From: Clostridium_AD sp937920395
GTDB lineage: Bacteria > Bacillota > Clostridia > Clostridiales > Clostridiaceae
Direction of reading: 5' to 3'
NCBI GenBank assembly: GCA_052274345.1
Contig: DAVZGP010000006.1
Span: forward strand, 1-64,000
Length of the DNA stretch: 64,000 nt
Under the pieces are notes generated by a model that saw only the letters and a program-made list of their open reading frames with translations, searched no databases and was not told where the DNA came from. Shown in pieces: positions 38,150 through 46,958 of the stretch (position 1 is its first letter; the number at the start of each line of letters is the position of its first letter). The translations under genes were made by a program, and so were the position numbers.

Positions 38150-39439
38150 CTATATTAACCTCTCGATGCCAATTGCTTTTGCTTCATTAAGTATATTGGC
38201 AACAGGATTATTGCTTTCTGCTTTTTTACGCACTAAACTAATATATGCTAACAGAAGTTCCTTGGTATTATCATCAGTTGTAGTAACTACGAGTGATTCT
38301 AACTCATCAGCATATTTACGTAACCTTTCAGATTTATACCAACTTTCCATTTGCTGTTCCATACTTTCAACTAAGTGCTCTATTTTAACTCTTTCTTCTT
38401 CTATCTCATAAAGGATTTCTTTTTCTTTACGTTTTACATCGTTCTCGCGTTCTTTTATAATATTGGCTATTTTTACTGTATTGGATAATCTGCATAGTGC
38501 AATTAAAATTTCTCCCAGTTGGTCTTCAATTCTACAATTGCATTTGTCTTCAAACTTTAATAGAACCTCCAGAACCTTGTTTCTTTCACCATAATAATAA
38601 ATTTCTTTAAATTCCATTATAAGTTCCCCACTAAAAACCTTCTCATATGAAGGTCTAAAACTCTTTTTCACATTTTCTTCTTGAGAATTCGACAACAATG
38701 ATCTCCGTCTCACCTTGCGCTCAGATATTACAAATGAAACATTATATCCATTGAAATCAATAAATGCGTAGTCTTCTTCTCGTAACTCAACTATAATTCT
38801 TCCTTCTAGTTGTCTTATAGCCTTAATCAACGTATCCATGATTCTAAATACCCTACCAATTTCCTTATCTGACACATTAATTGGAATAGCTGCTTTATTA
38901 TTTTGATATTTAATTTTTGAATTACTGAACATGCTGAAAGTAATGTCTTTAAATTTATGCTCCGCATCACGTGCTTTTCGATATGCCACCTCACTTTGAT
39001 GAGCCGTAATAAGTGACTCATAAGTATCTATCCTTTTAGGGACCTTGATTTTGCTACACCATTTAAGAAATCTTATTTTTGAGTTTGAAGTTAACAGATC
39101 TAAGCTGTCTAATCCTTTGAGCACTTCATCTGATAAATCATCAACATTAATAAGCTTTAAAATCTTATTATCTTCTTTATTTTTTAGTCCCTCACCGCCA
39201 TTTTGGGAAACGTTACTTCTTATTGGTGGTAGCTTAGGTTTTTTAACCACTGGTTTACCAACACTAATTTTAGCCCAATAGCCTGCCGGTGGCAGTGGAA
39301 TACCTAACTTTCTACATCTTTTACGTAATCCTGTATCAGAGATTTCATAACGTTTTGCTACTGTTACTATAGGTTCTTTCCAAACCTCATTATATAATTG
39401 CTTCCTTTGTTCAAGGATGCTCATATCATCAATTTCCAT
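38150..39439 (-). CDS. Uncharacterised protein with N-terminal helix-turn-helix-like region
   Basis: A 429-residue protein. Its N-terminus LYNEVWKEPIVTVAKRYEISDTGLRKRCRKLGIPLPPAGYWAK (quoted by sub-motifs: KEPIVTVAKRYEISDTGL and LGIPLPPAGYWAK) is a pattern I have seen in unnamed proteins of genomic islands. It looks like a helix-turn-helix followed by a conserved proline-rich strand. The rest is unassigned: a basic middle segment (ERKVRRRSLLS) and a long coiled-coil-like region near 320-375 (ERENDVKRKEKEILYEIEEE). It begins two bases after the 549-residue gene, so both are one translational unit. The function is unknown; DNA binding is an inference. Confidence 0.72.
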   Translation of the reverse strand: MEIDDMSILEQRKQLYNEVWKEPIVTVAKRYEISDTGLRKRCRKLGIPLPPAGYWAKISVGKPVVKKPKLPPIRSNVSQNGGEGLKNKEDNKILKLINVDDLSDEVLKGLDSLDLLTSNSKIRFLKWCSKIKVPKRIDTYESLITAHQSEVAYRKARDAEHKFKDITFSMFSNSKIKYQNNKAAIPINVSDKEIGRVFRIMDTLIKAIRQLEGRIIVELREEDYAFIDFNGYNVSFVISERKVRRRSLLSNSQEENVKKSFRPSYEKVFSGELIMEFKEIYYYGERNKVLEVLLKFEDKCNCRIEDQLGEILIALCRLSNTVKIANIIKERENDVKRKEKEILYEIEEERVKIEHLVESMEQQMESWYKSERLRKYADELESLVVTTTDDNTKELLLAYISLVRKKAESNNPVANILNEAKAIGIERLI

Positions 39440-39441
39440 AT

Positions 39442-41091
39442 CTATGCCTCCTCGTAACTAAATGAAAATCCTCCACCAAGAAGATTATCTATTAACTCCT
39501 CAAGAGCCTCACAATCTCTAACATCATCAGGCACTAAGTAACGAGATTGATTATCATTCAAACATGCAGATAAACATTCAATATAATCTGAACTTTGTTG
39601 GTAATCAAATTTATTAAGATATTCTTTATCGTCCTTATAAATTTTTTCATAAATATGTGGCCCAGTAAGTGTACCAGTAATATGCATACCTATAATTGAA
39701 TTCCTAATTTCTGCTAACTTATTAAATATACCTTCAGAACTGTACCTAGAAAAATTCTTATTATTTACTAATTTAGAAATATCAATTACTATTTTCAATT
39801 TAAATTTCATTTCTCTTATAATACGCCTAACTCTAATGATATCATCAATTGATTCCACTAAATAATGTTGTTTTTTTCTAATTGTAGATGGCCCATTTAC
39901 AAGGGCAATTTTCATCTCTGTATATTTCTTCATACTCTTTTCAAATTTCATATACTGTTTAAAAAATTCTTCTTCATTATATGTTTCAGATCGAAATGGG
40001 GGTATTAACTCTAAAACATCAGGTTTTTCATACTTCTTGAATGTATCACTAAGATTATTTACTACTAAGTTCATCATCTCAGAGTTCTTCCATATACTAT
40101 CGCATTCATTATTATAAGCAAGTCTCATAATGTAAGAACTACTTGGATTGGACTTTAATGTACCATCAGTAGTTATTACATAACATAACTTACTTTTGAT
40201 GTCAGATGGATATAATATCCCTTTGTTTACGACTGGTAAAAGTACATTTACATTTTGCACCATACTTACCCTATCCGTTTCAATACAAAGATTTACATAC
40301 TCAGACCAATATTCAGCATCATTTATGGTATTTAATAACCAGTCATGCATCATTAACATTTCTAATTCACCTTTTCTACCTTCAATAAATACACGTTGCA
40401 TATTTTCTTTATATATTTGATCTATTCCAAATGCATCATCATTATATCTATGGTTATAGTTATTAATATAACTTGACTCTTTTGTAAAGTTATTGTAGAT
40501 GTGTTCAACATACTTTTCATCATAATCCCAAGTTATATTTTCTGCAAATTCATATAAATTAACTCCATATTTCAGATAAGTCTCCTGTATCCAGCTAACT
40601 AATCCATTATCTAAAAGCTTAAAGTTAGAAATTGAAGGTTTCTCAGTTTGATTTTTCTTTATCTCTTCAGCTAATATTATAAGTTCACATTTATATTGAT
40701 CTATTCCAGTTGCTCGCATCTTCGAACTATTGCAAAAGTCAATTACTAATTTTTCATAGTCAGCATTCGTATAAAACAAGTCTATATATTTAAGATCTTT
40801 AATAGTGTTTTTTAATAACCTATCTATACGCGTTTTAGTTTTTACATAATACTGCATTATAAAATCTTGACTTTTAGGTCTATCATTTTCAACCTCATGC
40901 TTTATCTTTGCTAATGTTTGTTCAGTTTTTACACTCTCATAATCATAAGTTTCTGGGTCAAGATAGTTATTAAAATAATCCATAACATAACTAATAGTTT
41001 TTGACATGTTTTCAGCATGTTTCTTAAAATCGAACTCATCTAATTTATCCTTTTTCTTCATTTGTGTAATGTATTCTTCTACAGTTAGCAT
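39442..41091 (-). CDS. Uncharacterised 549-residue protein
   Basis: First gene of a tight two-gene unit. No family is recognised. It is acidic, soluble, without signal or membrane segments. One stretch near residues 425-475 (IALVNGPSTIRKKQHYLVES ... LKIVIDISKLVN ... IIGMHITG) alternates strands and helices in a way that recalls TIM-barrel proteins of the xylose isomerase/endonuclease IV type, but metal ligands cannot be confirmed. The C-terminus ends in GGGFSFSYEEA. Ribosome-binding site AAAAGGAGATA is good. A defence role is suggested only by context. Confidence 0.7.
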   Translation of the reverse strand: MLTVEEYITQMKKKDKLDEFDFKKHAENMSKTISYVMDYFNNYLDPETYDYESVKTEQTLAKIKHEVENDRPKSQDFIMQYYVKTKTRIDRLLKNTIKDLKYIDLFYTNADYEKLVIDFCNSSKMRATGIDQYKCELIILAEEIKKNQTEKPSISNFKLLDNGLVSWIQETYLKYGVNLYEFAENITWDYDEKYVEHIYNNFTKESSYINNYNHRYNDDAFGIDQIYKENMQRVFIEGRKGELEMLMMHDWLLNTINDAEYWSEYVNLCIETDRVSMVQNVNVLLPVVNKGILYPSDIKSKLCYVITTDGTLKSNPSSSYIMRLAYNNECDSIWKNSEMMNLVVNNLSDTFKKYEKPDVLELIPPFRSETYNEEEFFKQYMKFEKSMKKYTEMKIALVNGPSTIRKKQHYLVESIDDIIRVRRIIREMKFKLKIVIDISKLVNNKNFSRYSSEGIFNKLAEIRNSIIGMHITGTLTGPHIYEKIYKDDKEYLNKFDYQQSSDYIECLSACLNDNQSRYLVPDDVRDCEALEELIDNLLGGGFSFSYEEA

Positions 41092-41239
41092 CAGTATCTC
41101 CTTTTCATCTTTAATAAAGCATGTGCACTCTATTTTTAAATTATTCCATACTTTATTGATTTTGCCTAAATATGAACAAGGTATTCAAAATAACATAACT
41201 TTAGTTTGATATATGTTATTTTTATAGTTAAATTAAAAT

Positions 41240-41281
41240 ACACCTCATATTCAAAGCATTCTTGCTTTGAATATGAGGTGT
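41240..41281. terminator. Perfect 19-bp hairpin
   Basis: The arms 41240-41258 and 41263-41281 (ACACCTCATATTCAAAGCA and its complement) are exact, with a TTCT loop. On the minus strand ATTTTAATTT follows, so it may end the transcript of the 66-residue gene at 41480. The unusually long perfect stem could also belong to a small RNA. Confidence 0.65.
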
Positions 41282-41479
41282 GATAAAAGACATCACAATC
41301 AATGAGTTGCCGCATTTAATATTTTAATCTAAATTTACTAATGAATCGTTTGAAATAATTTCAATATACTACTATCTTTGTTACGCCTTGTGTAATATCC
41401 GCGACAAAGCCCTCATTTCTTAAGTAATCTTCTTGTAATAAATAACTCATGTATTATTTTTTAGCCAATTCTGCAACCT

Positions 41480-41680
41480 TTATCTTTTGAAATTTACAAA
41501 CTCACCGTCCATTAAATCTGTTACACAAAACCCTTTTGGAGCATTAACCAGTTTCTTATTTATACGATCATATTGTTTTTCCTCTATCACTAAACAAGCT
41601 GATAAAATACGCCTTATATATATTTCATCATCTACTTCATTAACTGATATTCCCTTATATCCACTAAAAATAACATTCAT
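41480..41680 (-). CDS. Small hypothetical protein
   Basis: A 66-residue acidic protein (MNVIFSGYKGISVNEVDDEI...) with an AAAGGA site ten bases before its ATG. No family recognised and no membrane segment. It stands alone, with a strong hairpin some 200 bases downstream. The frame could be chance, though length and site make translation plausible. Confidence 0.4.
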   Translation of the reverse strand: MNVIFSGYKGISVNEVDDEIYIRRILSACLVIEEKQYDRINKKLVNAPKGFCVTDLMDGEFVNFKR

Positions 41681-42291
41681 ATTACATAATTCCTTTCATA
41701 TTTAAATTGAGAAAAAAGTGTAAAAACATTGAGGTCTTTCTATTTTTAAAATTAATAAGGTATCTTCTTGTAATTTCTTTAAATCAAATTTAATTGGTAC
41801 AATATTATTTAGGAACTAAATAACTGTTTCAAATTTTTTTAAACTCATATGCATAATCTACTTTTAACTATTTTTTTCAATGTTGTTTCTGTTTTCTCTT
41901 TATTTATTGTCTTGTAATTTGTTCTCTTTACATAATTCAACAAGCATTCATAATTTTCCTTTATCTCTTGTAGAAAAGACTGAAGACCTCCTATATATTA
42001 CTAAAATATTTCTCTAGTAATTTATGAAACTAATTATTAGTTTATATATGGCATTTTAATAATAGATTCTTATAATTATACAAATATTAATATGTACCAA
42101 TAAACTATAGTTTTTAGATACATGAATAAATAATGACTAATGCATATGCATATATATGAGTTAGCAGCAAGAAGCATTAAATGAAACAACTAGCAGTCTT
42201 AAATATAAAGCTATCTTTATGTGATTCAGAGAGAGATTGGCGAGAACCCAACATAAAATAGTTATATATTAACTTTGGTATAATTTAACTC
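41681..42291. other. Intergenic region of about 600 bases
   Basis: No protein gene was seen. The part near 42160-42270 (AGCAGCAAGAAGCATTAAATG... GATTGGCGAGAACCCAACA) is less AT-rich than its surroundings and lies just upstream of a very good promoter, so a small RNA there is conceivable. No conserved RNA structure was recognised. Confidence 0.35.
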
Positions 42292-42320
42292 TTTACTTGT
42301 GTTTTAGAATTGCATATAAT
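42292..42320 (+). promoter_or_regulatory. Consensus sigma-A promoter of the 44-residue peptide gene
   Basis: TTTACT and TATAAT with a 17-base spacer, the ideal distance, ending 38 bases before the ATG. This is the clearest vegetative promoter in the window. Confidence 0.72.
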
Positions 42321-42358
42321 AATTCTATAAATTAAATATATAAATTGGAGGCCTAATC

Positions 42359-42493
42359 ATGCATAAACGTGATTGGGAGAAAAAACTATTCTTCTCGAAA
42401 TTAAAATTTGCTTTAAAAAAAGTAGATTGGTTTAAATCAATAGACTTATTACTTAAAATAATTAGCCTATTGATATTAATATTTGGGAAATAA
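42359..42493 (+). CDS. 44-residue cationic peptide with a C-terminal hydrophobic helix
   Basis: MHKRDWEKKLFFSKLKFALK begins a very basic amphipathic segment, followed by a hydrophobic helix (SIDLLLKIISLLILIFG) ending in Lys. A strong TTGGAGGCC ribosome-binding site, a consensus promoter upstream and a strong terminator downstream form a complete monocistronic unit, so it is almost certainly expressed. Small peptides of this composition include type I toxins, membrane-protein modulators and bacteriocin-like peptides. No antitoxin protein is adjacent, and an antisense RNA cannot be judged by eye. Confidence 0.65.
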   Translation: MHKRDWEKKLFFSKLKFALKKVDWFKSIDLLLKIISLLILIFGK

Positions 42494-42545
42494 TAGGGAA
42501 TAATTTTTTCTCCCTCTCCTATGATTAGAATAATATAAAATAATT

Positions 42546-42589
42546 AATAAGACCGCTGTGCAATACTAAATATGCACAGTGGTCTTATT
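42546..42589 (+). terminator. Terminator of the 44-residue peptide gene
   Basis: A 17-bp stem (AATAAGACCGCTGTGCA with TGCACAGTGGTCTTATT, one G-U pair) and a ten-base loop, followed by TTCTGTTTT on the plus strand. Confidence 0.82.
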
Positions 42590-42863
42590 TCTGTTTTAAG
42601 TTACCGTTAACTTACTTATAACCTCATTTATGCATATATTCACTTGCATTATTCGTAACTTTATTAATCATAACTCTTTTGCTAGTACAACTATTAAAGT
42701 AATGATAAATCAGATATTTATCCTTCACCATTGTTACAACACACTATTATAATAATATAAAATACTTCATAATAAACTACTTTAGTAATGATTGTTCACT
42801 CTTTAGTCTTCATAAACATAGCTAATAATAAAGATTTCACTATAATATAAAGGAGGAGAGCAA

Positions 42864-43079
42864 ATGAAAAATATAAATGATTTAGAAAACGCACTAGAAA
42901 CAAGTGTAGCGAATTTTAGAAAAGAAATAGATTTTGACACAGAAACATTCAGCCAAAGCCATAATAATGACTATTTAGATAAAGACGATTTTGACGAACT
43001 TGGCAGACAAACATTTTATGCCCTTGATGATTTTAAAAAACATATTATTGATTATTTAAAAGATAACAAAAACGAATAG
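42864..43079 (+). CDS. Small acidic hypothetical protein
   Basis: A 71-residue, strongly acidic protein (many Asp and Glu, e.g. NNDYLDKDDFDELG) after an excellent AAAGGAGGAG site. No recognised family. The acidic character recalls DNA mimics and anti-restriction proteins of mobile elements, but that is only a resemblance in composition. It ends close to the convergent ATPase gene. Confidence 0.6.
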   Translation: MKNINDLENALETSVANFRKEIDFDTETFSQSHNNDYLDKDDFDELGRQTFYALDDFKKHIIDYLKDNKNE

Positions 43080-43146
43080 AGATATAGATTAATTAAGATA
43101 ATATCATCCACATAATTTGTTAAGCATTATGGACAATAACATTACT

Positions 43147-44808
43147 TTACCTAGGCAGTTTCTTCTTTGATTTATCCCTTTTGTAGTTATTAATCAAGTT
43201 TTTAAGTTCAATCACCGGTATAATCTTTTGAGGCCCATATTTGAGTATCCATTCCTGATTTTCTTTTGTTAATCCTAGTATTGTCCCATCCTTCAACATC
43301 TTTTTTTCATTAATATCAAGATCAACATACCAGCAAATAACATAATCAAAAGTTTCATATGGATGTTCATGCTTAAATAGATTGCTCAATTTATACTCAA
43401 TTTCAACCAAAACTTTTCTTTTCTCGAAATCGAAACAAATCATGTCTGTAGTAGAATTCTGTGAATAATTCCCAATTCTATCAATATGTTTTATATATTG
43501 TTTTATGTTTGGGTTTGAAATAATTGAAGAAAAAAGTAATGCAACCTGTGCTTCATTATCTGGTTTTTTAGAAATTGGGATTTCATCTACTAGTAAATCC
43601 TCAATGTTATCAAAATTATCTAACCTAATTTCAAGTTGCTTTTGCTTTTCATTTACCATATATTCAATTTCTTCGGCCTTTCTTAAACTAAAATAGCTCT
43701 CATCTACTAAAGGAATGATATCCTCACTAATGATTTTTTTTGCCTCATCAAATACCCACTTAACCCTTGGATCATCCTGATTTGATAAATTGTTTCTATC
43801 CGACGTCAATTCAAAAACTTGAGAGTTTATTAGTAAATGATAATGGTTAGAGTCTAGATCCATACCCATATTGTTTTTCTTCGTAAATGGTATAAAATCT
43901 TTTGCAAGATAAACCCCAAATCGAGACTTTAGACTTTCACCTTGTTTTAATTTTACAATCTCTCTCCTGCAATTCGTGCCAGAAATTGTACCATACATTT
44001 GAAATGAAACATATTCTCCATCAATATTTGTTTCTCTATGATAAGGTCCAAAATGCCTACAATAATTTATAGACCTTTTATAAATAGGTTCATTTGGATC
44101 AATTTTGGGCTTCTCCTGAGGTTGATGAAATTGATGGGTGCCCGCAATTTCATCTTTTATATTATTTATTCTATCCTCAATAAAAATTCTAGGAGCTATC
44201 TGCATACAAGTAATATATTTATGTAGTTCAGTATAGTTTGCAAAATATGTTTTAAAACTTCCTGCGGCTGTAAACCATAATACATAATCTTTTATTGTTT
44301 CAAAGTTAAAATATTTTTCAGGATTATCAATCATGTATCCTTCAATGGTTATACATGACCCGCCTTTGCCCATTTTAGGTAAAACTGTTTCTATTTCATA
44401 TTCTGGCATTAAATTATCACACAAAGCCTCCCATGGATGCTCCATTGTTGCTATGAATGCTTCATTATTTCTAGTTTGCGTTTGAAGTACTATTTTATCG
44501 CTTTTAAAATATATTTTAGTTCCTAATCCTTTTTCACCAATTCCTAATTTATTTTTATTTGAATCTCCAAGATTAAAGAATCTATGAATTTCCTCTTTAC
44601 ATAGTCCTTTACCATCATCCTGAATTTCGATTATAAATTTTCCTACATTATTTCTATATACAATTATTGAAATAGCTTTAGCATCTGCATCATGAGAATT
44701 GCTAATGGCTTCCCTAAGAAGTTCCATAGGATTAACCATATTTTGAGCTATTTCTTTAAACATGGAGATGTCTTTTACTTCGGGTTTGAACTTTTCCAAA
44801 ATTTTCAC
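43147..44808 (-). CDS. GHKL ATPase with a C-terminal nuclease-like domain
   Basis: A 553-residue protein. The N-terminal 200 residues are a GHKL (Hsp90/MutL/gyrase B type) ATPase: Glu33 and Asn37 in LLREAISNSHDADA, IQDDGKGL (62-69), and GIGEKGLGTKIYF (89-101). A middle transducer-like region follows. Near the C-terminus, Asp460, Glu469/Glu471 and Lys473 in ICFDFEKRKVLVEIEYK fit the pattern of a PD-(D/E)XK nuclease core, followed by a Trp/Tyr-rich strand. ATPase assignment is secure; nuclease assignment is inferred from a short motif. Divergent from the Xre-type regulator with 120 bases between. Confidence 0.75.
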   Translation of the reverse strand: MKILEKFKPEVKDISMFKEIAQNMVNPMELLREAISNSHDADAKAISIIVYRNNVGKFIIEIQDDGKGLCKEEIHRFFNLGDSNKNKLGIGEKGLGTKIYFKSDKIVLQTQTRNNEAFIATMEHPWEALCDNLMPEYEIETVLPKMGKGGSCITIEGYMIDNPEKYFNFETIKDYVLWFTAAGSFKTYFANYTELHKYITCMQIAPRIFIEDRINNIKDEIAGTHQFHQPQEKPKIDPNEPIYKRSINYCRHFGPYHRETNIDGEYVSFQMYGTISGTNCRREIVKLKQGESLKSRFGVYLAKDFIPFTKKNNMGMDLDSNHYHLLINSQVFELTSDRNNLSNQDDPRVKWVFDEAKKIISEDIIPLVDESYFSLRKAEEIEYMVNEKQKQLEIRLDNFDNIEDLLVDEIPISKKPDNEAQVALLFSSIISNPNIKQYIKHIDRIGNYSQNSTTDMICFDFEKRKVLVEIEYKLSNLFKHEHPYETFDYVICWYVDLDINEKKMLKDGTILGLTKENQEWILKYGPQKIIPVIELKNLINNYKRDKSKKKLPR

Positions 44809-44929
44809 CTACCTTCATACTAATAATATTTACTAAAAATTTTAAAATATGCTAGTCTGGCATATTTTTTTCAATTTTTTCACTTAATATTAAAATAAAT
44901 AGTATTTTAAACTTTAAAGGATGGTAGTT

Positions 44930-45148
44930 ATGTTAGTAAAAAATATTACTGGCAAGAAAATAAGAGCAGTTAGACGCAAAAAAAAGATAACTCAAATTCA
45001 GTTAGCGGCACGTTTGAATACGCTTGGTATTGATTTTGATCAAAGTGCTATATCAAAAATAGAAAATCAAACAAAAGTCCTCCTAGACTATGAAGTAAAA
45101 GCTATTGCACAAGTTTTAGGCATCTCCATTGAGAGACTGTTTGATTAA
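44930..45148 (+). CDS. Xre-family transcriptional regulator
   Basis: A 72-residue single helix-turn-helix protein of the Cro/C1 type: KKIRAVRRKKKITQIQLAARLN, then DFDQSAISKIENQTK as recognition helix region and EVKAIAQVLGISIERLF (quoted in parts). It starts eight bases after AAAGGA; an ATG three codons earlier overlaps that site. It is divergent from the GHKL-nuclease-like gene, so it probably controls the shared 120-base region, perhaps repressing that gene. Confidence 0.85.
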   Translation: MLVKNITGKKIRAVRRKKKITQIQLAARLNTLGIDFDQSAISKIENQTKVLLDYEVKAIAQVLGISIERLFD

Positions 45149-45171
45149 ATTATATCGGAGACAAAATTTTA

Positions 45172-45216
45172 GGGAACGTCCATAGATATTATATACATAT
45201 ATCTATGGACGTTCCC
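45172..45216 (+). terminator. Terminator/hairpin after the Xre regulator
   Basis: An 18-bp perfect stem (GGGAACGTCCATAGATAT with its complement) and a nine-base AT-rich loop, 23 bases past the stop. The tail is ATTTAAACT, so T-run support is weak. Confidence 0.65.
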
Positions 45217-45567
45217 ATTTAAACTCTCTTGTCCCATAACTTATAATATCCTTCTCCGTAATAAATGACTGCTTACCTAATACTTTTTAAAAATGTTCTG
45301 AATCCGTCTAACACTCAATCTTTCTTCATTCTTACTTAAGAATTACCATCTATTTCTACTTAAATCTTAAATCTTCAATGTAAATGTACCTATATAGTCT
45401 TTCATATTAACATCCAATTCTACTTAGACTTCTATAAAAATATATATAAACCTTTTATACTTTTATTTATTAATTGAAGTTAAATTATTCACCTGTTTTT
45501 GTTGCTTTTTCTGTAATATTATCAATAAAGAATAAATACCATTATAATATAATAATATTATTGAAGG
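45217..45567. other. Intergenic region upstream of the second GHKL ATPase
   Basis: AT-rich, no gene seen. The promoter for the 385-residue gene must lie here. Confidence 0.35.
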
Positions 45568-46725
45568 GTGATTATCATAGAAGATAATTCTATTCGCATG
45601 CAACCAACTAAGGAATTCTTTATTAGTTATATTATAAGAGATATTTCCTTAGAGAAGGCAATAACAGACTTAATTGATAACTCGATTGAAGCTGCCAAAT
45701 CTATGTCCAACAGTGCCTTTTTAAACGATTTTAAAATTCAACTAACATTCAAAAAAAATAAATTTATTATTAAAGACAATTGTGGTGGCATATCTAAAGA
45801 TAATGCTAAAAATTATGCCTTTACCTTTGGTCATATAAATCTTTTAGAAGAAAAAACAAAAGATGCGAATCATTTTGGAATTGGTATGAAGAGATCATTA
45901 TTTAAAATTGGTAATAACATTAAAATTGAATCTGCTACTAGTAAGGGGGACCATTTTACTATAGCTTTAGATGTTAACAATTGGATGAAACAGCCCATGT
46001 GGGATATTAAATTAAATGATATTAAAATATCTATTAACAATGACATAGGTACTATTATAGAAATTAGACAATTAAATAAAGTAATATCAATCCATTTTTC
46101 AGATAATAAATTTATCTTTAAGTTAAAGGAAATATTAAGTAAAACTTATAAACAAGCATTAGAAGATGGTATTAAAATTGTTGTAAATGATACACCACTA
46201 AGTTATAGTGACACTGATATCGAGGTATTTAGAGATAATGCTAAAGTTAGTGATTTTAATGTTGAAATTGTTATAAAAAAAGGTGAAAATAATATTAGAA
46301 ATGCAGGTTGGAGTATTTATCTTGATGAGATTTTAGTTGTAGAAGCAGATAAAAGTGTACTTACAGGATGGAATTGCTCCAAATTAAGGGAAGGATTTTC
46401 ATCACCGATTTTCGAAGAAAAATTTTATTGTTTTAGAGGATCTGTATATGTAAGAAGTAATAATAAAAATACAAAACTTCCATTTACAACAACAAAGAGT
46501 GGTTTAGATACAAGTACTCAATCATATTTAGAGCTTAGAAACCTTATTGTCAAAATTATGACAAAAGAACTTCCCATTTTTGATAATGGTATAGTAAATA
46601 TTAGATATCAGAAATCAAAAGAGGAAGTTGAAAAGTTAAAAAGAATTTTAAAAGTAAAATATGCTAAAAGTGTTGGAGAGATAACCTATGATGAATATAT
46701 AAGAACGAATAAAATTAAAATATGA
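45568..46725 (+). CDS. GHKL ATPase-like protein
   Basis: A protein of up to 385 residues with a GHKL ATP-binding fold: Asn38 in AITDLIDNSIEAAKS, IKDNCGGIS (68-76) and HFGIGMKRSLFKIG (102-115). The remaining two thirds are unassigned, with the conserved-looking PFTTTKSGLD (about residue 310). The start is uncertain: the frame opens with GTG at 45568, but GGGTGAT itself looks like the Shine-Dalgarno site; the first ATG in frame is at 45598. It lies in the same small cluster as the other GHKL protein but on the opposite strand. It resembles ATPases of unnamed island genes, and no nuclease motif is visible. Confidence 0.72.
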   Translation: MIIIEDNSIRMQPTKEFFISYIIRDISLEKAITDLIDNSIEAAKSMSNSAFLNDFKIQLTFKKNKFIIKDNCGGISKDNAKNYAFTFGHINLLEEKTKDANHFGIGMKRSLFKIGNNIKIESATSKGDHFTIALDVNNWMKQPMWDIKLNDIKISINNDIGTIIEIRQLNKVISIHFSDNKFIFKLKEILSKTYKQALEDGIKIVVNDTPLSYSDTDIEVFRDNAKVSDFNVEIVIKKGENNIRNAGWSIYLDEILVVEADKSVLTGWNCSKLREGFSSPIFEEKFYCFRGSVYVRSNNKNTKLPFTTTKSGLDTSTQSYLELRNLIVKIMTKELPIFDNGIVNIRYQKSKEEVEKLKRILKVKYAKSVGEITYDEYIRTNKIKI

Positions 46726-46958
46726 AAAAACAATAAACATTGTCCATTTTAATTCCCAATTTTGTAATGCGCATTATCCTAAACGGACATACTATTAATC
46801 ACGCTAAGGAGAGATATTTATCTCTATAATTAGAAATAATAAAACAACACAATATATAATAAAAATTATAAATTGTGCTGCTTTTTATTGTTAAAAAATA
46901 TGTAGACTTAGATTTTCGGTAATCAAGGAGTAATGTTGATATTATTTAGGTTATCAAT

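Noticed and set aside
43147..45148. Xre regulator and divergent gene as a toxin-antitoxin pair
   Set aside because: The neighbour is a large GHKL ATPase, not a small toxin, and the genes are divergent with their own control region.
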